From NCBI GenBank assembly GCA_028753945.1, contig JAPNXP010000012.1, positions 3,100,001 through 3,164,000 on the forward strand: DNA of 64,000 nucleotides, read 5' to 3'. The notes below the pieces were generated by a model, which had not been told where the DNA came from, ran no database searches, and worked only from the letters and a program-made list of their open reading frames with translations. Origin of the DNA: Hexactinellida sp. DTS-2022. Its lineage: Eukaryota > Porifera > Hexactinellida. Position 1 is the stretch's first letter. Every line of letters begins with the position of its first letter. Both the position numbers and the translations under genes were made by a program. Shown one piece after another: positions 35,125 through 47,151 of this stretch.

Positions 35125-35210
35125 CTACCATTCCGTCTGTGAGGGGTTTTTATGTTTCAAAAGTTCGCGAAACCTTCCATGTACGTTTGTTAGGATGACG
35201 CTATATTCTT

Positions 35211-35990
35211 GTGATTCACCTCATTATTAGATGTCGAAGTTGTGAAGCATTCTTGTTAATTTTCGGCATTCAACTCTCAAAGAATGGACTCGGCAAAACA
35301 TACTTTTGTAAACTATCGAATCTACCCTCTACAAATCTTTCGGATCTGTATACCAAGGAAGAGATAATTCAGAAGATTGAATTCATCTTGAGACCTGTCT
35401 CGACAGATATACCCTGAGGAATTCGTATGCAGAGACTGCATTTGCGATTCAAGATAGTAAGGTTTCTATATTTTAGGAGGAGTGAATGGGAGCATAGCCA
35501 AGAGATAAGGGCGTTTATCGATTGAAGAGCAATATGATTTATACTACTTGTACACCTAACTATGTTAGGAGAGATGATTTGATAAGTGATGGTACAAGAG
35601 TATCATGGCATAACAAACAAAGCTTGTGTTTAATTATTTACCAGTTGTGAAGAATATCACCTTCGAAAATCCAAGAAATCGGTAAAATCTTTAGTCTTCA
35701 AGCCACTTCATCGGCAAGATTTCTCTCCATGTGCCACGTCGATTTGTTCGGTTGTTGAGATTTTTCAGAGCAGATTCTGGTATCCCTTATAAGTGGTTGT
35801 TGGTTTACCAGGATGGTTTTACCCCTCCTCCTTCGACCCCCGAAACACAAGTCTGCTGCAGAAGTAGCAATCCCCGTTATCCAGAATTCCCAGGATCCGT
35901 AGAGCGTGCGAATAGATAGATTAAAATGTCTCGTGATTTGTGCTTGGTCAAATACTTGAACAGTGAATTGGAATTATATCCATTCTATAT
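35211..35990 (+). mobile_element. Integrase fossil (Ginger/KRBA2-like or LTR-kin)
   Basis: Visible parts: a frame at 35731-35919 with IPYKWLLVYQDG, matching the region between the first two acidic residues of retroviral-type integrases, and FPGSVERANR near its end, matching the GSVERxNxxxK block of KRBA2/Ginger-like integrases. Upstream sequence (35211-35417) may be the N-terminal part. Broken, several breaks, old. No end repeats seen. Confidence 0.5.
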
Positions 35991-35997
35991 CAGATTG

Positions 35998-36256
35998 GAC
36001 CATGGGTAATGGGTTACCTAAATCGATGGGTCAGATGGGTTATAGCTCCGTAACCCATGACCCATGACCCATTTGAAACTTTGAGGCTTATTGGTAACCC
36101 AGAAACTGTATAGGCAATTTCTGCTTAATTAAAAGGGTGCCAAAACAAATTAATTGATTAGTTTTATCTGTTATTATGTTATTATATCTGTTATTAGTCA
36201 CAAGTACGATGGGTCAGGTGTGTCATGGGTCGATCACAAATGTTGACCCATGGTCC
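35998..36256. mobile_element. MITE built of ATGGGTC / GACCCAT words
   Basis: GGACCATGGGT and ACCCATGGTCC are inverted ends. The body repeats CCCATGACCCATGACCCAT and ATGGGTCAG in both orientations. No clear target duplication. Confidence 0.6.
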
Positions 36257-37123
36257 ATTCTACTCTTTATCACCATAAACCATCCTTTGCCCTTTTTTTA
36301 TATCGGAGTTTCTGAAGAATAGACTTCTGACATTCGTACAGATGGAAGACTTTAATGCTCTCATTGAAAAAATTAGCGTTCCTTCTATATTCAACCTTTC
36401 CCAGTGCAATCCCGATAGCAGTGATATATCACTCATTACAGGTTCGAATTATAATCAATTATTCAACAAATAGCTACAAATTCTAGGTTAATTCTAAGCA
36501 GGCACCAGTACTTAATTCATATCTAGATGATAATTCACAGCCCATTAACTCCCTCTGATTTAGAAGGATATACGTATGAGGTTTAACATTTCGTCTTGTG
36601 ACATCCACACAAGCCAAAGAACCGGATAGATGGAGTTCACATTCTCTATCAGATCAGCAAAACAATTTACTTTGAACTTCTTTCCTTCCGTATCTTGCGT
36701 TTCAAGATAAGAGCCTTAGTGTATATCTCTCCCCATAACAATTAAATTAACCAAACGTTCTGTTGAAGTGATTGATACTTGATCAACATTTAATTTGTGA
36801 AGTTCATCGAGGTGTCACAAATATTCTCACGCTTCAAAAACACTACTAAAAATACAACAAACTTTCCGTGTAACTTAACGTTCGTGTAACTAAGCGGACT
36901 TGTATCGAGTTTCTGTTACCTTTACACTATTACTAATTTATTTCTCAGGTATTGTCATGTTTATGAAACATATCTTTTCTGTCGTAACTAACTAAATGAT
37001 TTTAATTTTATGTTGAAATACATGAATTTGATTATAATGCCGAAGAGAACGAAACGGGAGGTTTCATACATGTAACATATGGTATTCATTTATTGTATTG
37101 TAACTATTTATTACTATTTGTAG

Positions 37124-39433
37124 GCTCATCTTTTCATTCCAGATCAAATTCAGCCTATTCTTGAACAATGGGTGCTTGATCTTGATAGTGGTTCTATTTT
37201 ATTTATATTTAGTGAAACAATTAATACTTACAGTTTTGATCCTTTCACAGTAATTATATCTAATCAATCGATGCTTGAACTTAGTTCATCTTTGATTCTA
37301 ACTGGAGGTTTAATCAGTGCAAACTCTGACCGAGTTTTCTTAAATTTAACAATTTCAGATTTAAACAATATAAAATCTATTTCAGAACTTTGCGTTGATA
37401 CCAATACTTGTTATATTAACTTGAGTAATTATACTCTAAGCGATATGAATTCCAACCAGTTAACTCCAACATCTCTTCAACTTTATATATTTGTTCCAGA
37501 CACTACACAACCCAGGGTTATCTCATTCTCACTAAATTTAAATTCTTCAATTCTTTCTTTATTATTTTCAGAAACTGTTAATGCAAGTTCTTTTATAATA
37601 TCGGGAATTATTATTAGCGATTTTAGTGGAATATTTCAGCATCGACTAAGTACTAGTTCTGCCTCCGGGAAAAATTCTCCCAATCAGACAATTCAATTAA
37701 GCACCTATGATGTAAACTCCATTAAAGGAAACATTAATTTTGCAACTTCTCGTATCAATACATTTTTGAGTGTTGAAGGTTATTTGGTTGCTGATATGTC
37801 TGGTAATCTAGTAGAGACTTCACTTGATTCTTCTCGTTTGGAATGTTCAATTTTTATCCAAGACTTTAATCCTCCGATATTAGTTTCTTCTCATCTTGAT
37901 ATGGATACAGGGACCATCCACTTTATATTCTCCGAGCCTGTCATAGCTTCTAGCTTTCGTCCAAATGAATTTGTCATACGAAACAACATTTCACTCACTA
38001 CAATCTATCGTTTAAGTGGAGGATATACAGATGAGCTCAATATGACAGAAGTGCATTTCTATATGACTGACTTTGATTTGAATAATATTAAATCAAATTT
38101 GAATTTGGCATCTAATATCAACTCCTCATATTATTCATATAGTTCTCAGCTGATAACTGACATGAATTTTAACGGTGTATATACTATATCAATTCATTAT
38201 CTTAACAAATTCTTTAATTATGTTCCGGATACAACAGCACCTAGATTGGTCTCATTCTCGATTAATATGATACAAGAAACCATAGTACTTACTTTCAATG
38301 AACCAGTTCTTCCCACAACTTTGAATCCTTCAAGACTTATGCTATTGGATCCTCTTTATACTACAAAACTTCCTTATTCATTAATTAGCAGTTTTCTTGT
38401 GAATACAACAGTTTCGATCATACAAGTTGTTCAATTTGGATTAACAGATATTAATGAGTTAAAAGTTCTAGAGATATTATCTCCCCTTTCTATCTCTTCT
38501 GGTGTTCTTATTTTTTTTACTCAATTCTTTGTGAATGACACTAATAATAATCCAATTACATCAGGTCCGATTCCTCCAATTCCTATTATTTGTCTAAATG
38601 AATTCACTGAAGAATGCTTGGATGTACCTTTATTCTTTACTCTCTCTTTTAATGTTACCTTGGACCCATATCCTCCCACATTAGTCAGGTGGGATTTGAA
38701 CCTCACTTCTGAAGAAATTTACTTGTTTTTCTCTGAAACGGTTATAACGCAATCAATCGATATATCTAAAATCCGCCTTCAGGATTCATCTAATATAACA
38801 GATAGTAGTACTCCAACACATTTTTCTTTTACTAGCAATACTACTTTAACCTCATTAAATAACGGTCCAGTAATTATCTTATCAATTGGTATTGAAGATC
38901 TAAATGATCTGAAAGCAATTCCAATCCTTTGCACTTGCTTGAAAGATGATACATATATATCGCTTGGTCAAGGAGCAATAACTGATTCATTTAATCATAC
39001 GAATACTGTTATAACTGCTGATTCTGCTCTGAACGTGACAATTTGTTTTCGTGATTACATCTCTCCATCCCTTAGACAATTTAATTTTTACTTCTCTGAT
39101 GATAAACCCCCTCTTATTCTCCAGCTAATCTTCTCAGAAACTATAAATTCATCATCACTTGACTCTACTCAAATAACCTTTGGTAAACAACTAGACTTTT
39201 CTTCTGACTTTAGTAGTGTTTATTCGCTTACTGGCAGTGGATTTTCTGATTCAATTTATTCGAATATATTGAATATTTCTATTTCTAATTCTGACCTCAC
39301 TGCTATCCGCAATCTAAATTCCTTCTTAATAGGAATAGATATTAATAAAACTTTTTTGTCTTTGACAGCTACAACAGTGAAAGATATGCAAAATAACTTT
39401 ATGTTGCCAATTTTGAACACATCTTCACTAATG
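37124..39433 (+). CDS. Giant Ig-like repeat protein, exon C (6 repeats)
   Basis: The largest exon, 2,310 nt (770 codons), phase 0 at both ends. The acceptor is TTTGTAG at 37123 and the donor ATG|GTAAGT after 39433. Repeats start at Asp codons 37142, 37499, 37862, 38228, 38663 and 39053. The first Asp is exactly 18 nt into the exon. Repeat four is the longest (145 residues) and carries an insertion with two Cys and a Pro-rich stretch near 38560-38640; a few other Cys occur in the exon. Motifs FSETI, FSETV, FSEPV and FNEPV and most D-L-N-x-I-K equivalents are intact. As a multiple of three that starts and ends in phase 0, this exon could be skipped, duplicated or moved without a frame change. 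Confidence 0.88.
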
Positions 39434-39615
39434 GTAAGTATTGATTAGTATTGATTAGTATTTACGTATTTATCTTCCCAAAGTAAGTATGTAACACTAA
39501 TTGTTTGACCTGGCCAGCCCACAGTGTTATAAAATATTTCTTTAGTTGTTGGGTGTTGCCAGTCTTATTACACACTGTGGGTGTTGCCAGTTTTAACAAA
39601 AATAACACTGTTTAT

Positions 39616-40003
39616 TTAGGCCACATAAAATATATTACTTGTTTATCATCCCCGCCCGTCCAAATTTTTATCCTCCGTCCGGACAATATATAATATTTTA
39701 TTAGACATCCATAATGTTTAAATAAACAATTTCATATATTATTAAATACTTCGCGTTCCCTCATCCTTCCTAAAAATATAAACTTTTATTAATAGTCTAA
39801 TATATAGTAGATTTAAATACTAATTACTAGTATAAAATAAATAATACTATACTGTTCAGTGAAATATCTCGTCAATCTCTTGTAAGTTAATGAACAATTT
39901 AATATTAGCCAATATTTAATAAATACAATAAAATGCCGCCTCCCGCCCCAATTTTCTCAAAAAAGATGGCTGATAAACAAGTAATTTATTTTTTGCGCCT
40001 TAG
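39616..40003. mobile_element. MITE with AAATTACTTGTTTATC ends
   Basis: Left TATATTACTTGTTTATCATC and right GATGGCTGATAAACAAGTAA, both followed by CCGCC(C)-type words, are inverted. About 390 bp, A+T-rich inside. Confidence 0.58.
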
Positions 40004-40870
40004 TGGGATTAGGTGTTGAGCTCCCAAAATTTCCTTTGGGACGATTGTCATGGTGATGGTACCAATTGCTCAATGAATTATGGGCAATCATGATCCATTT
40101 CCTTTCGAAAACTCTTTCAAATAGAAGCAACTGTTCCAGAGTTATTTTTGTTTAATACATTAAGGACTTAATCACAGAAAACAGCGATGTCAATCCCCTA
40201 AAATCGAGCGAATTTTTCAATTATCGATTGTTGATTGCCAAATTACCATCGATTGAATTTAATTCATTGGGTATTGATCGATTTTAATTGTCACGCCCTT
40301 CTTTTACAAATTATAATTCCATTGTGAATTCCATCAAAAATCTAATTAGGGTAAAGTTAAGATATGACATACACCTTTTGGAGACTCATTTGTTCCATAT
40401 TTTGCCCAAATTTAGCAACAAACTGGCCCAATTTCAAAAACCATGAGTTTCAAGTATATTTTCAAGGCCATCAGAGCTTGCCTTGCCATATAAAAATTGA
40501 CGATGGACGATTATATCAATTTTATTAGTTATAGATTTTATTTCTGAATTTCTCTTTTATAGTCATGTTGCATTGGTTGAAATAGTTGACTCTGATTCAG
40601 AAGCGGCGCAGTGGGGGGCTCGAGCCACCCTATGAGCCACCACCCCATAGAGCTGCATTATAATATCATCCTCATACATGCAGGCAAAGTCGGCCTTGTA
40701 TGATGTTTTGTTAAAAATTCAATTTATGTTGTCCCTTCGGTAGAAATTATATTGATTCAAATTTAGAATCATTCTTCGAAAAATGAAACCATATAACTAA
40801 TAATTGGAATATAATTGTTTCCATTTCGTGATCACTATTTGGCTCTACCAAGGATTGACATCAATATATA

Positions 40871-43183
40871 CAGTAGAACCTCGTTAGTACTGTTGTATGA
40901 GATTCGTACTACCATGAGATTCTTACTACTTTGTATACAAGACCATGGATGTTACTTTGCTATGAGATTCTTACTACCATGAGATTTCTACTACCACTGT
41001 TATTCTTTCTCACCTGTTTTCTCAATATCTATTCTCAATATAATTAAGTGTTAACCACATGAAAACCAATTTATAATGGAATAACAAGAGTTTGATTGTG
41101 ATATTGAGGTGGAATATATTCCATTTCAATATCTCAATTTGCTAATATAAGTATAATTATTACTACAATATTTGTTCTTATTGACAGTATCAATTTATAT
41201 TTTAAAATCGTTCGTTATGTGCATTTGTATCTGTTTGTTTATTTTCAATTATGTACATACTACATAGATCGGCTAAGAAATGAGAACACTTTAAAAATTT
41301 AAAATAGAATAATATTTTATATCCAAAAACCAAAATATTTTTAGGTAATTTTTCCCTAAAAATTTTAAAATGTTTATCTATTATCAAAATGTTAAAAATG
41401 TTTGTATAAGGTTGTTTTCAATAGATATACATCAATTTACCAATTATACATGGCCTAGGACACAATACTTTGACATTATGCAATCATATATACCGACTCA
41501 CTTTATCGGAATTAAAAGATTATCATAAGATCTTCAAGTTGACAATCGTGCAACTACCGCTTTGGACCTCAAGGGAATGACCACAACAAAATTATTTATT
41601 AATTGAGAATTGATTATTGTCCAATTTCTCCGAGAATTAGAAATTTAGACAATTAATATTGCTATCTATCTACTTACTAGGAAAAAAGATTATAGCTGAG
41701 GCTGGTATAGAGTTACATAAAATGTTACAACCTCCAGTATTATCAGTAAACAGTAAATAAAAACGTGGCACTGATTATAGTTCGTTCTACCTGATATTGG
41801 AAGTGAATTCTATTTTCTCTTGCCCCTTCGATAATTATATTCGAAATATGAATAAAACACTGTTGCAAATGAAGAAAATACTTGCTGTATACTACTTTCT
41901 CTAAGGTCCATTCCAACTTTCCAGTAACTATAGTGAGTCATTTGTGACAAATATCAAAATGTAACCTACTTGATTATTAATTCCAGCAATTATTGGCAAT
42001 GTATATTCTACTCGCCCAGAGAACTGTTTTTTCTAGCAATATCTGCTGTATTCGGAAAAAATACACTACAGTAGATGCCGGTTATAAGAACATCGTCGGG
42101 AACTGCATATCAAGGCTGGATTCGGTAAACCGTTGCTAATATCGGTTAGCGGTTACAGATCTCGTTAACCAGTTTTCCGGTCTGTTGAAAATCAGCATTA
42201 TTGATTAAATATTTAAAATTATCTGAATTGTGTTAGAAAATGATATCATAAATCCATTTCCCATCACGGCATCACCAAATAATATATTTTCTTTTTAACT
42301 TACCCAAAATATGAAATGCATCTATTAATGTACTATTTTTGGGTAATACTTTTTAAAGCTGAGTCTTATTCAATAGTATAATCTGGATTTTCTAGATGAT
42401 TAGTTGTATTGAGTAGCATGGGCGGTTAATCGGTTAACCATGTCGAGAAATCGAATCACAACCGTAGCTTAAAAACGGTTAATGTTCTTATAACCGGCGT
42501 TCTTATATACAACATCTACTGTACTAGTATATAGAGAAATACAGATTCATTGGAATACTTGGAGCTGAATATATTTGCGTGGGTACTTGGAAGTCAAGTT
42601 AGTGGACAATCACCAACAGAATACCTTCTGAATTCTCCAATGGATTATAATAAGATTTTGGCAACCGATGTACAATTAGTGGATGATTCGTGCTAATTAT
42701 AATTTCAATATATAAATGAAAACGTGGAGAAAACACCAGTCAAGTAATATAGTTAGCAAATTTGGATCACCATTTTCAGCCTGTTACTGATCTCATAAAT
42801 GGTCGTTGACCTTCTTATTTTACGAATTACAGTTTTAGTAATGTATATATTATATTATATCTGCAATCAAAACTCTTTTGTAATCCTTTTTAGAAATTAG
42901 TTAGTAACTAAATAATACTAATTCTATTAGCAAATGGAATTTATTCCATTAAGTATCACAATCAAATTCTTGCTATACCTTTATAAATTGGTTATTCATG
43001 TGGTTAACACTCAATTATATTGAGAATAGATCTTGAGAAAACAGGTGAGAAAGAATAACAAAGGTAGTAAGAATCTCATGGTAGTAAGAATCTCATAGCA
43101 TTTTGTCATCCATGGTCCTTGTAATCAAAGTAGTAAGAATCTCATGGTAGTAGAAATCTCATACAACAGTACGAACACGGTTA
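40871..43183. mobile_element. 2.3-kb element with ~290-bp inverted repeats
   Basis: The left arm starts CAGTAGAACCTCGTTAGTAC after TA and runs to about 41160. The right arm (about 42890-43183) is its inverse with moderate divergence. Arms are rich in ATGAGATTCTTACTACC words. No transposase was seen in the middle, which carries a second MITE (42069-42521). Ends of the CAGTAGAACCTCG type suggest pogo/Tigger mobilisation. Confidence 0.65.
42069..42521. mobile_element. TA-flanked MITE of the GGTTATAAGAAC family
   Basis: CAGTAGATGCCGGTTATAAG and CTTATATACAACATCTACTG form the ends (GTTCTTATAACCGGC just inside), with TA on both sides. The body repeats CGGTTAACC/GGTTAACGAG words. A piece of the same interior, inverted, is at 50880-50975. 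Confidence 0.7.
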
Positions 43184-43380
43184 TAACGAATTTCCGGAAA
43201 AGACGAACGAGCAGTTTCCACAAAATAAGGTCCCTTCAATGGGTATTACTTTGGTTAATACGAATTCCGGATACTATGAACAAATTTTTACCGTCCGTTG
43301 GTTTTCGTCACCTCCTCACTTGCAGGTATCTTCCCGGAAATAACTTTACTCCACACTACCATACTTTTTAATTGGACGAT
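43184..43380. repeat. Fragment of a CGTTATAAC-type MITE
   Basis: Contains TTATAACGAATTTCCGG, AAGACGAACGAGCAGTTTCC and GGTTAATACGAATTCCGG, words typical of the TA-flanked MITE families elsewhere in the window, but no matching second end. Confidence 0.4.
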
Positions 43381-43488
43381 AATTTGAATTTATATTGCTT
43401 GCAATCATTATAAAACAGCAAATACTGTTTCAATTGAAATCACTAACAGTCTCAGACTCTCAGTACTGATACTATGAATTTGTTAGAT

Positions 43489-44310
43489 CAAGGGTGCTCA
43501 AACCGTGGCCCGCGAGACCATTCGCTGTGGCCCGCGGATAATTCGCATCTTTTCAATTATATATACTCTACAAATGCATCAATGTTCCTAGTTTGAATAC
43601 AGTATTTTGTAACTATGGTTTGCATTTACGAATTCTATCAATTATTAGATATTATTAGAAAACGTAGGAGGCAGAACCTAAATTGAAATGGCGAGTTCTA
43701 GCAGAAAACGGGATTACAGTTCAAATCTCCTCCCAAAAATATCTCGCTCGCTTCGCTCGCTCGTCCAGGGAATTATTATACACTTGAATAAATATAGAAA
43801 CAAAGTTGTGCTTATGTAGTCAATGCAGAATGCATGGCAGAATTTACTATCACATCTGTAGACATTTTAGGCAATATTTACACATAATTATTAATTAAAA
43901 ATCCCTGTACGCCTGTACAGAATGGCCAAAATGTTTAAAATTCTCTTACAGGACAGGGATCCCTGTACGATTGGCAGGTATGATGAAGTTTATCAAAAAT
44001 ATGTCAAGATCAGCATTGAAAGATGAGTACATTTCTCAGCTTATGTGTATTGCTACTTCAGCAAGAGAACCAAATTTTGATAAGCTAATAAAAACGCAGG
44101 ATTAACTGCACAACTCCCACTAGTTATTTATACTTCCTAATATGTGATTAGATTAGTTTATACTTCCTCAGTATCATCGTTTATTTCTCCATTAATGCTA
44201 CTTGAAATAAAATAAAAAATGTGTTAAATAAGAAATGTTCACTCTCAGGCCCGCAACACTATGACATTTATCCATTTTGGCCCGCGGCCTAAAAAGTTTG
44301 CCCACCCCTG
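43489..44310 (+). mobile_element. Charlie-like hAT remnant, 8-bp duplication TGTTAGAT
   Basis: TGTTAGAT at 43481-43488 and 44311-44318. Left end CAAGGGTGCTCAAACCG; right end GTTTGCCCACCCCTG. Both ends are followed by GGCCCGCGG words. At 44025-44105 a plus-strand frame reads LKDEYISQLMCIATS, then AREPNFDKLIK, the very C-terminus of SCAND3/ZBED-type hAT transposases. Most of the gene is deleted: an internal-deletion derivative. Confidence 0.8.
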
Positions 44311-45008
44311 TGTTAGATAATTTGTTAGACATTATTGTTAGATCTGAATCAAGTGTGAAAGTTAACGATTTGACGCTTAATTAATGATAGTTTTCAGTGT
44401 AGTAGATATAGCACATTACATAGACATGTGTCAACAGTCAATATACTAAAATTATTACCAATACTGATAGAAGTTCGTAGCACTAATAGAACTGCAATTT
44501 TCCCATTTAATCATATGAATCTTTATAACTTTCTAAATTATATCTATTAGGAAATTTGCATAAAGCGTGATGTTTCCATCCTTTGATTAATATAAGTTGT
44601 TGATTATACTATCCATCAGGGTTGATATAAATCATATTAATATAAATACCTAACTTGTTTCCTATCTACTATAGCAAGTTATTAATGCTAAGAGGCAATA
44701 ATTAATAATAGCAGTAAGTAAAAATTTCTTCCCTGCATTTACAGTTGTAATACATACTGATATTAATTATTATATCCGGCAAAAAGGTTAACATTATACT
44801 TATAGGGATATTTATAATATGGGGTTTTTAGTCAAATTTCGAAATCACTAAACTAGAATGGTTCTGTTTAGTATCTAAAGGAAGCGGTTGTTTATTTAGG
44901 TATTGTTGAAAAATTATGGAATTAATATCAATTTTGATTTAGAATGAGTTTTATTAATAAAAATCATTAATTTAATTCAAATGGTGTATATATAACAACC
45001 CTACTGAC

Positions 45009-45156
45009 CATAGGCGCAAAGTACGGTGGAGGAGGTGGTGCAAGTGCACCACCGGCACTCAGCGATAGAAGTGCTGGAGGTGCTAGGTCCACCTGTACTT
45101 TGTATTGAAGTGCACCACTGGCACTTTTGGCTACAGGTCAAAAGTTTGCGCCTATG
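45009..45156. mobile_element. hAT MITE, 8-bp duplication CTACTGAC
   Basis: CATAGGCGCAAAGTACGG and CAAAAGTTTGCGCCTATG ends; CTACTGAC at 45001-45008 and 45157-45164. The body repeats AAGTGCACCACCGGCACT-like words. It lies 95 bp before exon D. Confidence 0.8.
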
Positions 45157-45250
45157 CTACTGACCATTCTAGTTTGCCAGTTTCCCTGAGATCAAAATCA
45201 GGTCATATTACGAGGTAGCTTATTGTCGTGACTTTAATTATTTTGTATAG

Positions 45251-45631
45251 GTATCGAAATTATTAGCTGATCTCAATCCTCCAAAGTTAATGTTCTATGA
45301 TTTAGATTTATCAGTCAATAAACTCACTCTCTTTTATACAGAACCGATTTCGCTTGTGCATTTTCTTCCTCATTATTTTGAACTTCACTCATCTCCTATA
45401 ATTGGAAATAGATCAAATTATCAGTTGAGCGATGTAACTTCCATTTCTTTTTTTAATTCTAATCGCTCTGCAATTATTATTGAGCTTGTCAATGAAGATC
45501 TTAATATAATAAAAAACTTGACAGCCTTAGCTACATCTACTCAGAACACTTTTATTTCCCAGATTCGTGGAGCCGTAACTGACCCAGCCGACAATGAAGC
45601 TATATCCATTGATTCACTTCAACCATTGCAG
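45251..45631 (+). CDS. Giant Ig-like repeat protein, exon D (single repeat)
   Basis: A 381-nt exon (127 codons), phase 0 at both ends. The acceptor is TTGTATAG at 45250 and the donor CAG|GTATAT after 45631. The repeat Asp codon is at 45269, 18 nt in, as in exons A, C and E. The exon runs from six codons before one repeat to six codons before the next, so it is a one-domain module. The F-x-E position reads YTEPI, D-L-N-x-I-K is intact and the D-x-x-x-N site is present. Flanking introns are 5.8 and 11.0 kb of transposon-rich DNA, yet the exon is clean. The donor fits the consensus less well than GTAAGT, so alternative use is possible but not shown. Confidence 0.82.
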
Positions 45632-46017
45632 GTATATTACAATTCTTATTCTAATTTGAATATTTTAAATCTGATTACTTTTCCCATCAACCTTTTCTGT
45701 TCATTATAAAAACACCAGGGGCGTAGGAGGCGCCCTCCGTAACACCCGGCCTGGGGGCCCCCGCATATATAAGACCCATAAATATTCCCCAAGTGGAAAC
45801 AATTGGTAGAGGTAAAAAATAAGAAAAATATTTTTAGAATTTTTTTTTCGACCATTTGTAAGCTCAGTTGTTCCGAACGGTTGGGAATTATCCCCTAGTT
45901 TTTCTCAGTCACTATCACTCTTTTATGTGTTGTTTCCAAGTATTGCTTGATCGTTGTAAACATTTTTATTTCTCCTTTCTCTTTTCATAACTATTTATTT
46001 AACAGTTTACCCAGAAC

Positions 46018-46308
46018 ATTCAAACCTCTCAGACCCGGGCACCCTTATTGGTTAATGCCAAACTATCTATGTCTTCGTTTAGCCAATAATTGATTTAATG
46101 ACAAAGTTATATAACAAATACATATCTTAAATTATACACAAACCGTTAAATACTTTTTATTAAATTTTTAATGAATTTAGAAATTATGGAATATACACTT
46201 TGGGATTGAATATGTCTACCGAATGGATTTCTGACATCCGGGCAAATTCCCAGTTCCGCGCACCCTCCGGACGACAGTGCCCGGATGGGGGAGGTTTCAC
46301 TGCATTTT
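46018..46308. mobile_element. MITE of the AACCTCC/GTGCCCGG family
   Basis: TCAAACCTCTCAGACCCGGG at the left and CCCGGATGGGGGAGGTTTCA ending in CTGCA at the right. Same family as 714-1175 and 1178-1864. Confidence 0.5.
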
Positions 46309-46420
46309 CATTAGAAACCTACATTCATCAAAATTTTCTTAATATTGTTTAGATTAGTACGATATTTAATATTGTTTAGATTAGTACGATATTTAATATT
46401 AGGTTCTCTTTAACTGCCTA

Positions 46421-46885
46421 CTTGCACGCTTCGCTTGCCAGTTCGCTTCGCGGCAGAACCACACACCAACCGCTTCGCGGTTGGTGTGTGGTTTATATAC
46501 TCCTAATATTGATTATAAAGCGTAAATAGTCAAATTTAACAATGTGAAATTTTAATTATTACGTCATCATACGATAATGAGTTAGCATAGTGGCGATCTG
46601 GTGTGACCAACGTGTCCGCATCATTAATGTCTGTTAAATTTTCAGATTTTTATATAAGTTATCTCTTCGAGTGCGCGAATTATGTGCATTAAGTGAATTT
46701 TTAGGGTTCTCGAATGTGACAATGACGTCATAACTTGTCGAGGTGTGAGAAATTTCGAGTGGAAACCTCAACTTGTTGGCGGGGGCCAAAAGTTATCCCT
46801 ATATGCCCAAAAATAACATTTGGAAACCGTCCACTTTCTTCAATCAACTCGGAACATACAAACAAATATATACACATATACACAT
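46421..46885 (-). mobile_element. Helitron family B on minus strand
   Basis: The minus 3' end is GCGAAGCGTGCAAG (CAAG instead of CTAG) before T, with the CACACCAACCGCTTCGCGG / CCGCGAAGCGGTTGGTGTG stem inside. It is collinear with 59233-59738. The 5' end, near 46885, meets the ends of the MULE that follows. Confidence 0.65.
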
Positions 46886-47151
46886 ATTTGGTATACGGAA
46901 CTTTCGTCCCTGGAACTTTCGTCTCCGGAACTTTCGTCGCGGAACTTTCGTCGCACGGAACTTGGGTCGCACGAATTTTTGGTCGCCGAAATTTTACCCC
47001 AGAATTTGTCTTGGGCCTGGGATGTTTTGTCTAAATTTATGATTTACACTTATTGATATTGCTTCTATTTATTATTTACACTATCAAATGTGAATATACT
47101 ATTGATCTTGCTCAATATAAAAGGGTTTGTAAATGGCATATTTAGAACTTC

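Larger units (their letters stand above)
22911..37123 (+). other. Intron 2 of the repeat gene (14.2 kb)
   Basis: A phase-0 intron filled with transposons: a MITE split by a hAT (23084-26741), a tandem array (27105-27295), Helitrons (28156-28520, 29192-29600, 30951-31566, 31845-32135, 32745-34812), nested hAT MITEs and an integrase fossil (35211-35990). Bases 22980-23083, 26750-27100, 27296-28150 and 36260-37123 are A+T-rich and show nothing I can name. Confidence 0.75.
39434..45250 (+). other. Intron 3 of the repeat gene (5.8 kb)
   Basis: A phase-0 intron. It contains a MITE (39616-40003), a long-inverted-repeat element (40871-43183), a Charlie-like hAT (43489-44310) and a small hAT MITE (45009-45156). 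Bases 40010-40870 and 44320-45000 are A+T-rich with no feature I can support, apart from a short G+C-rich hAT-like scrap near 40600. Confidence 0.75.

Noticed and set aside
46735-47056. Three overlapping plus-strand frames of 78-99 codons
   Set aside because: They run across a Helitron 5' end and the repeated GGAACTTTCGTC ends of the MULE; repetition of a stop-free word explains them.
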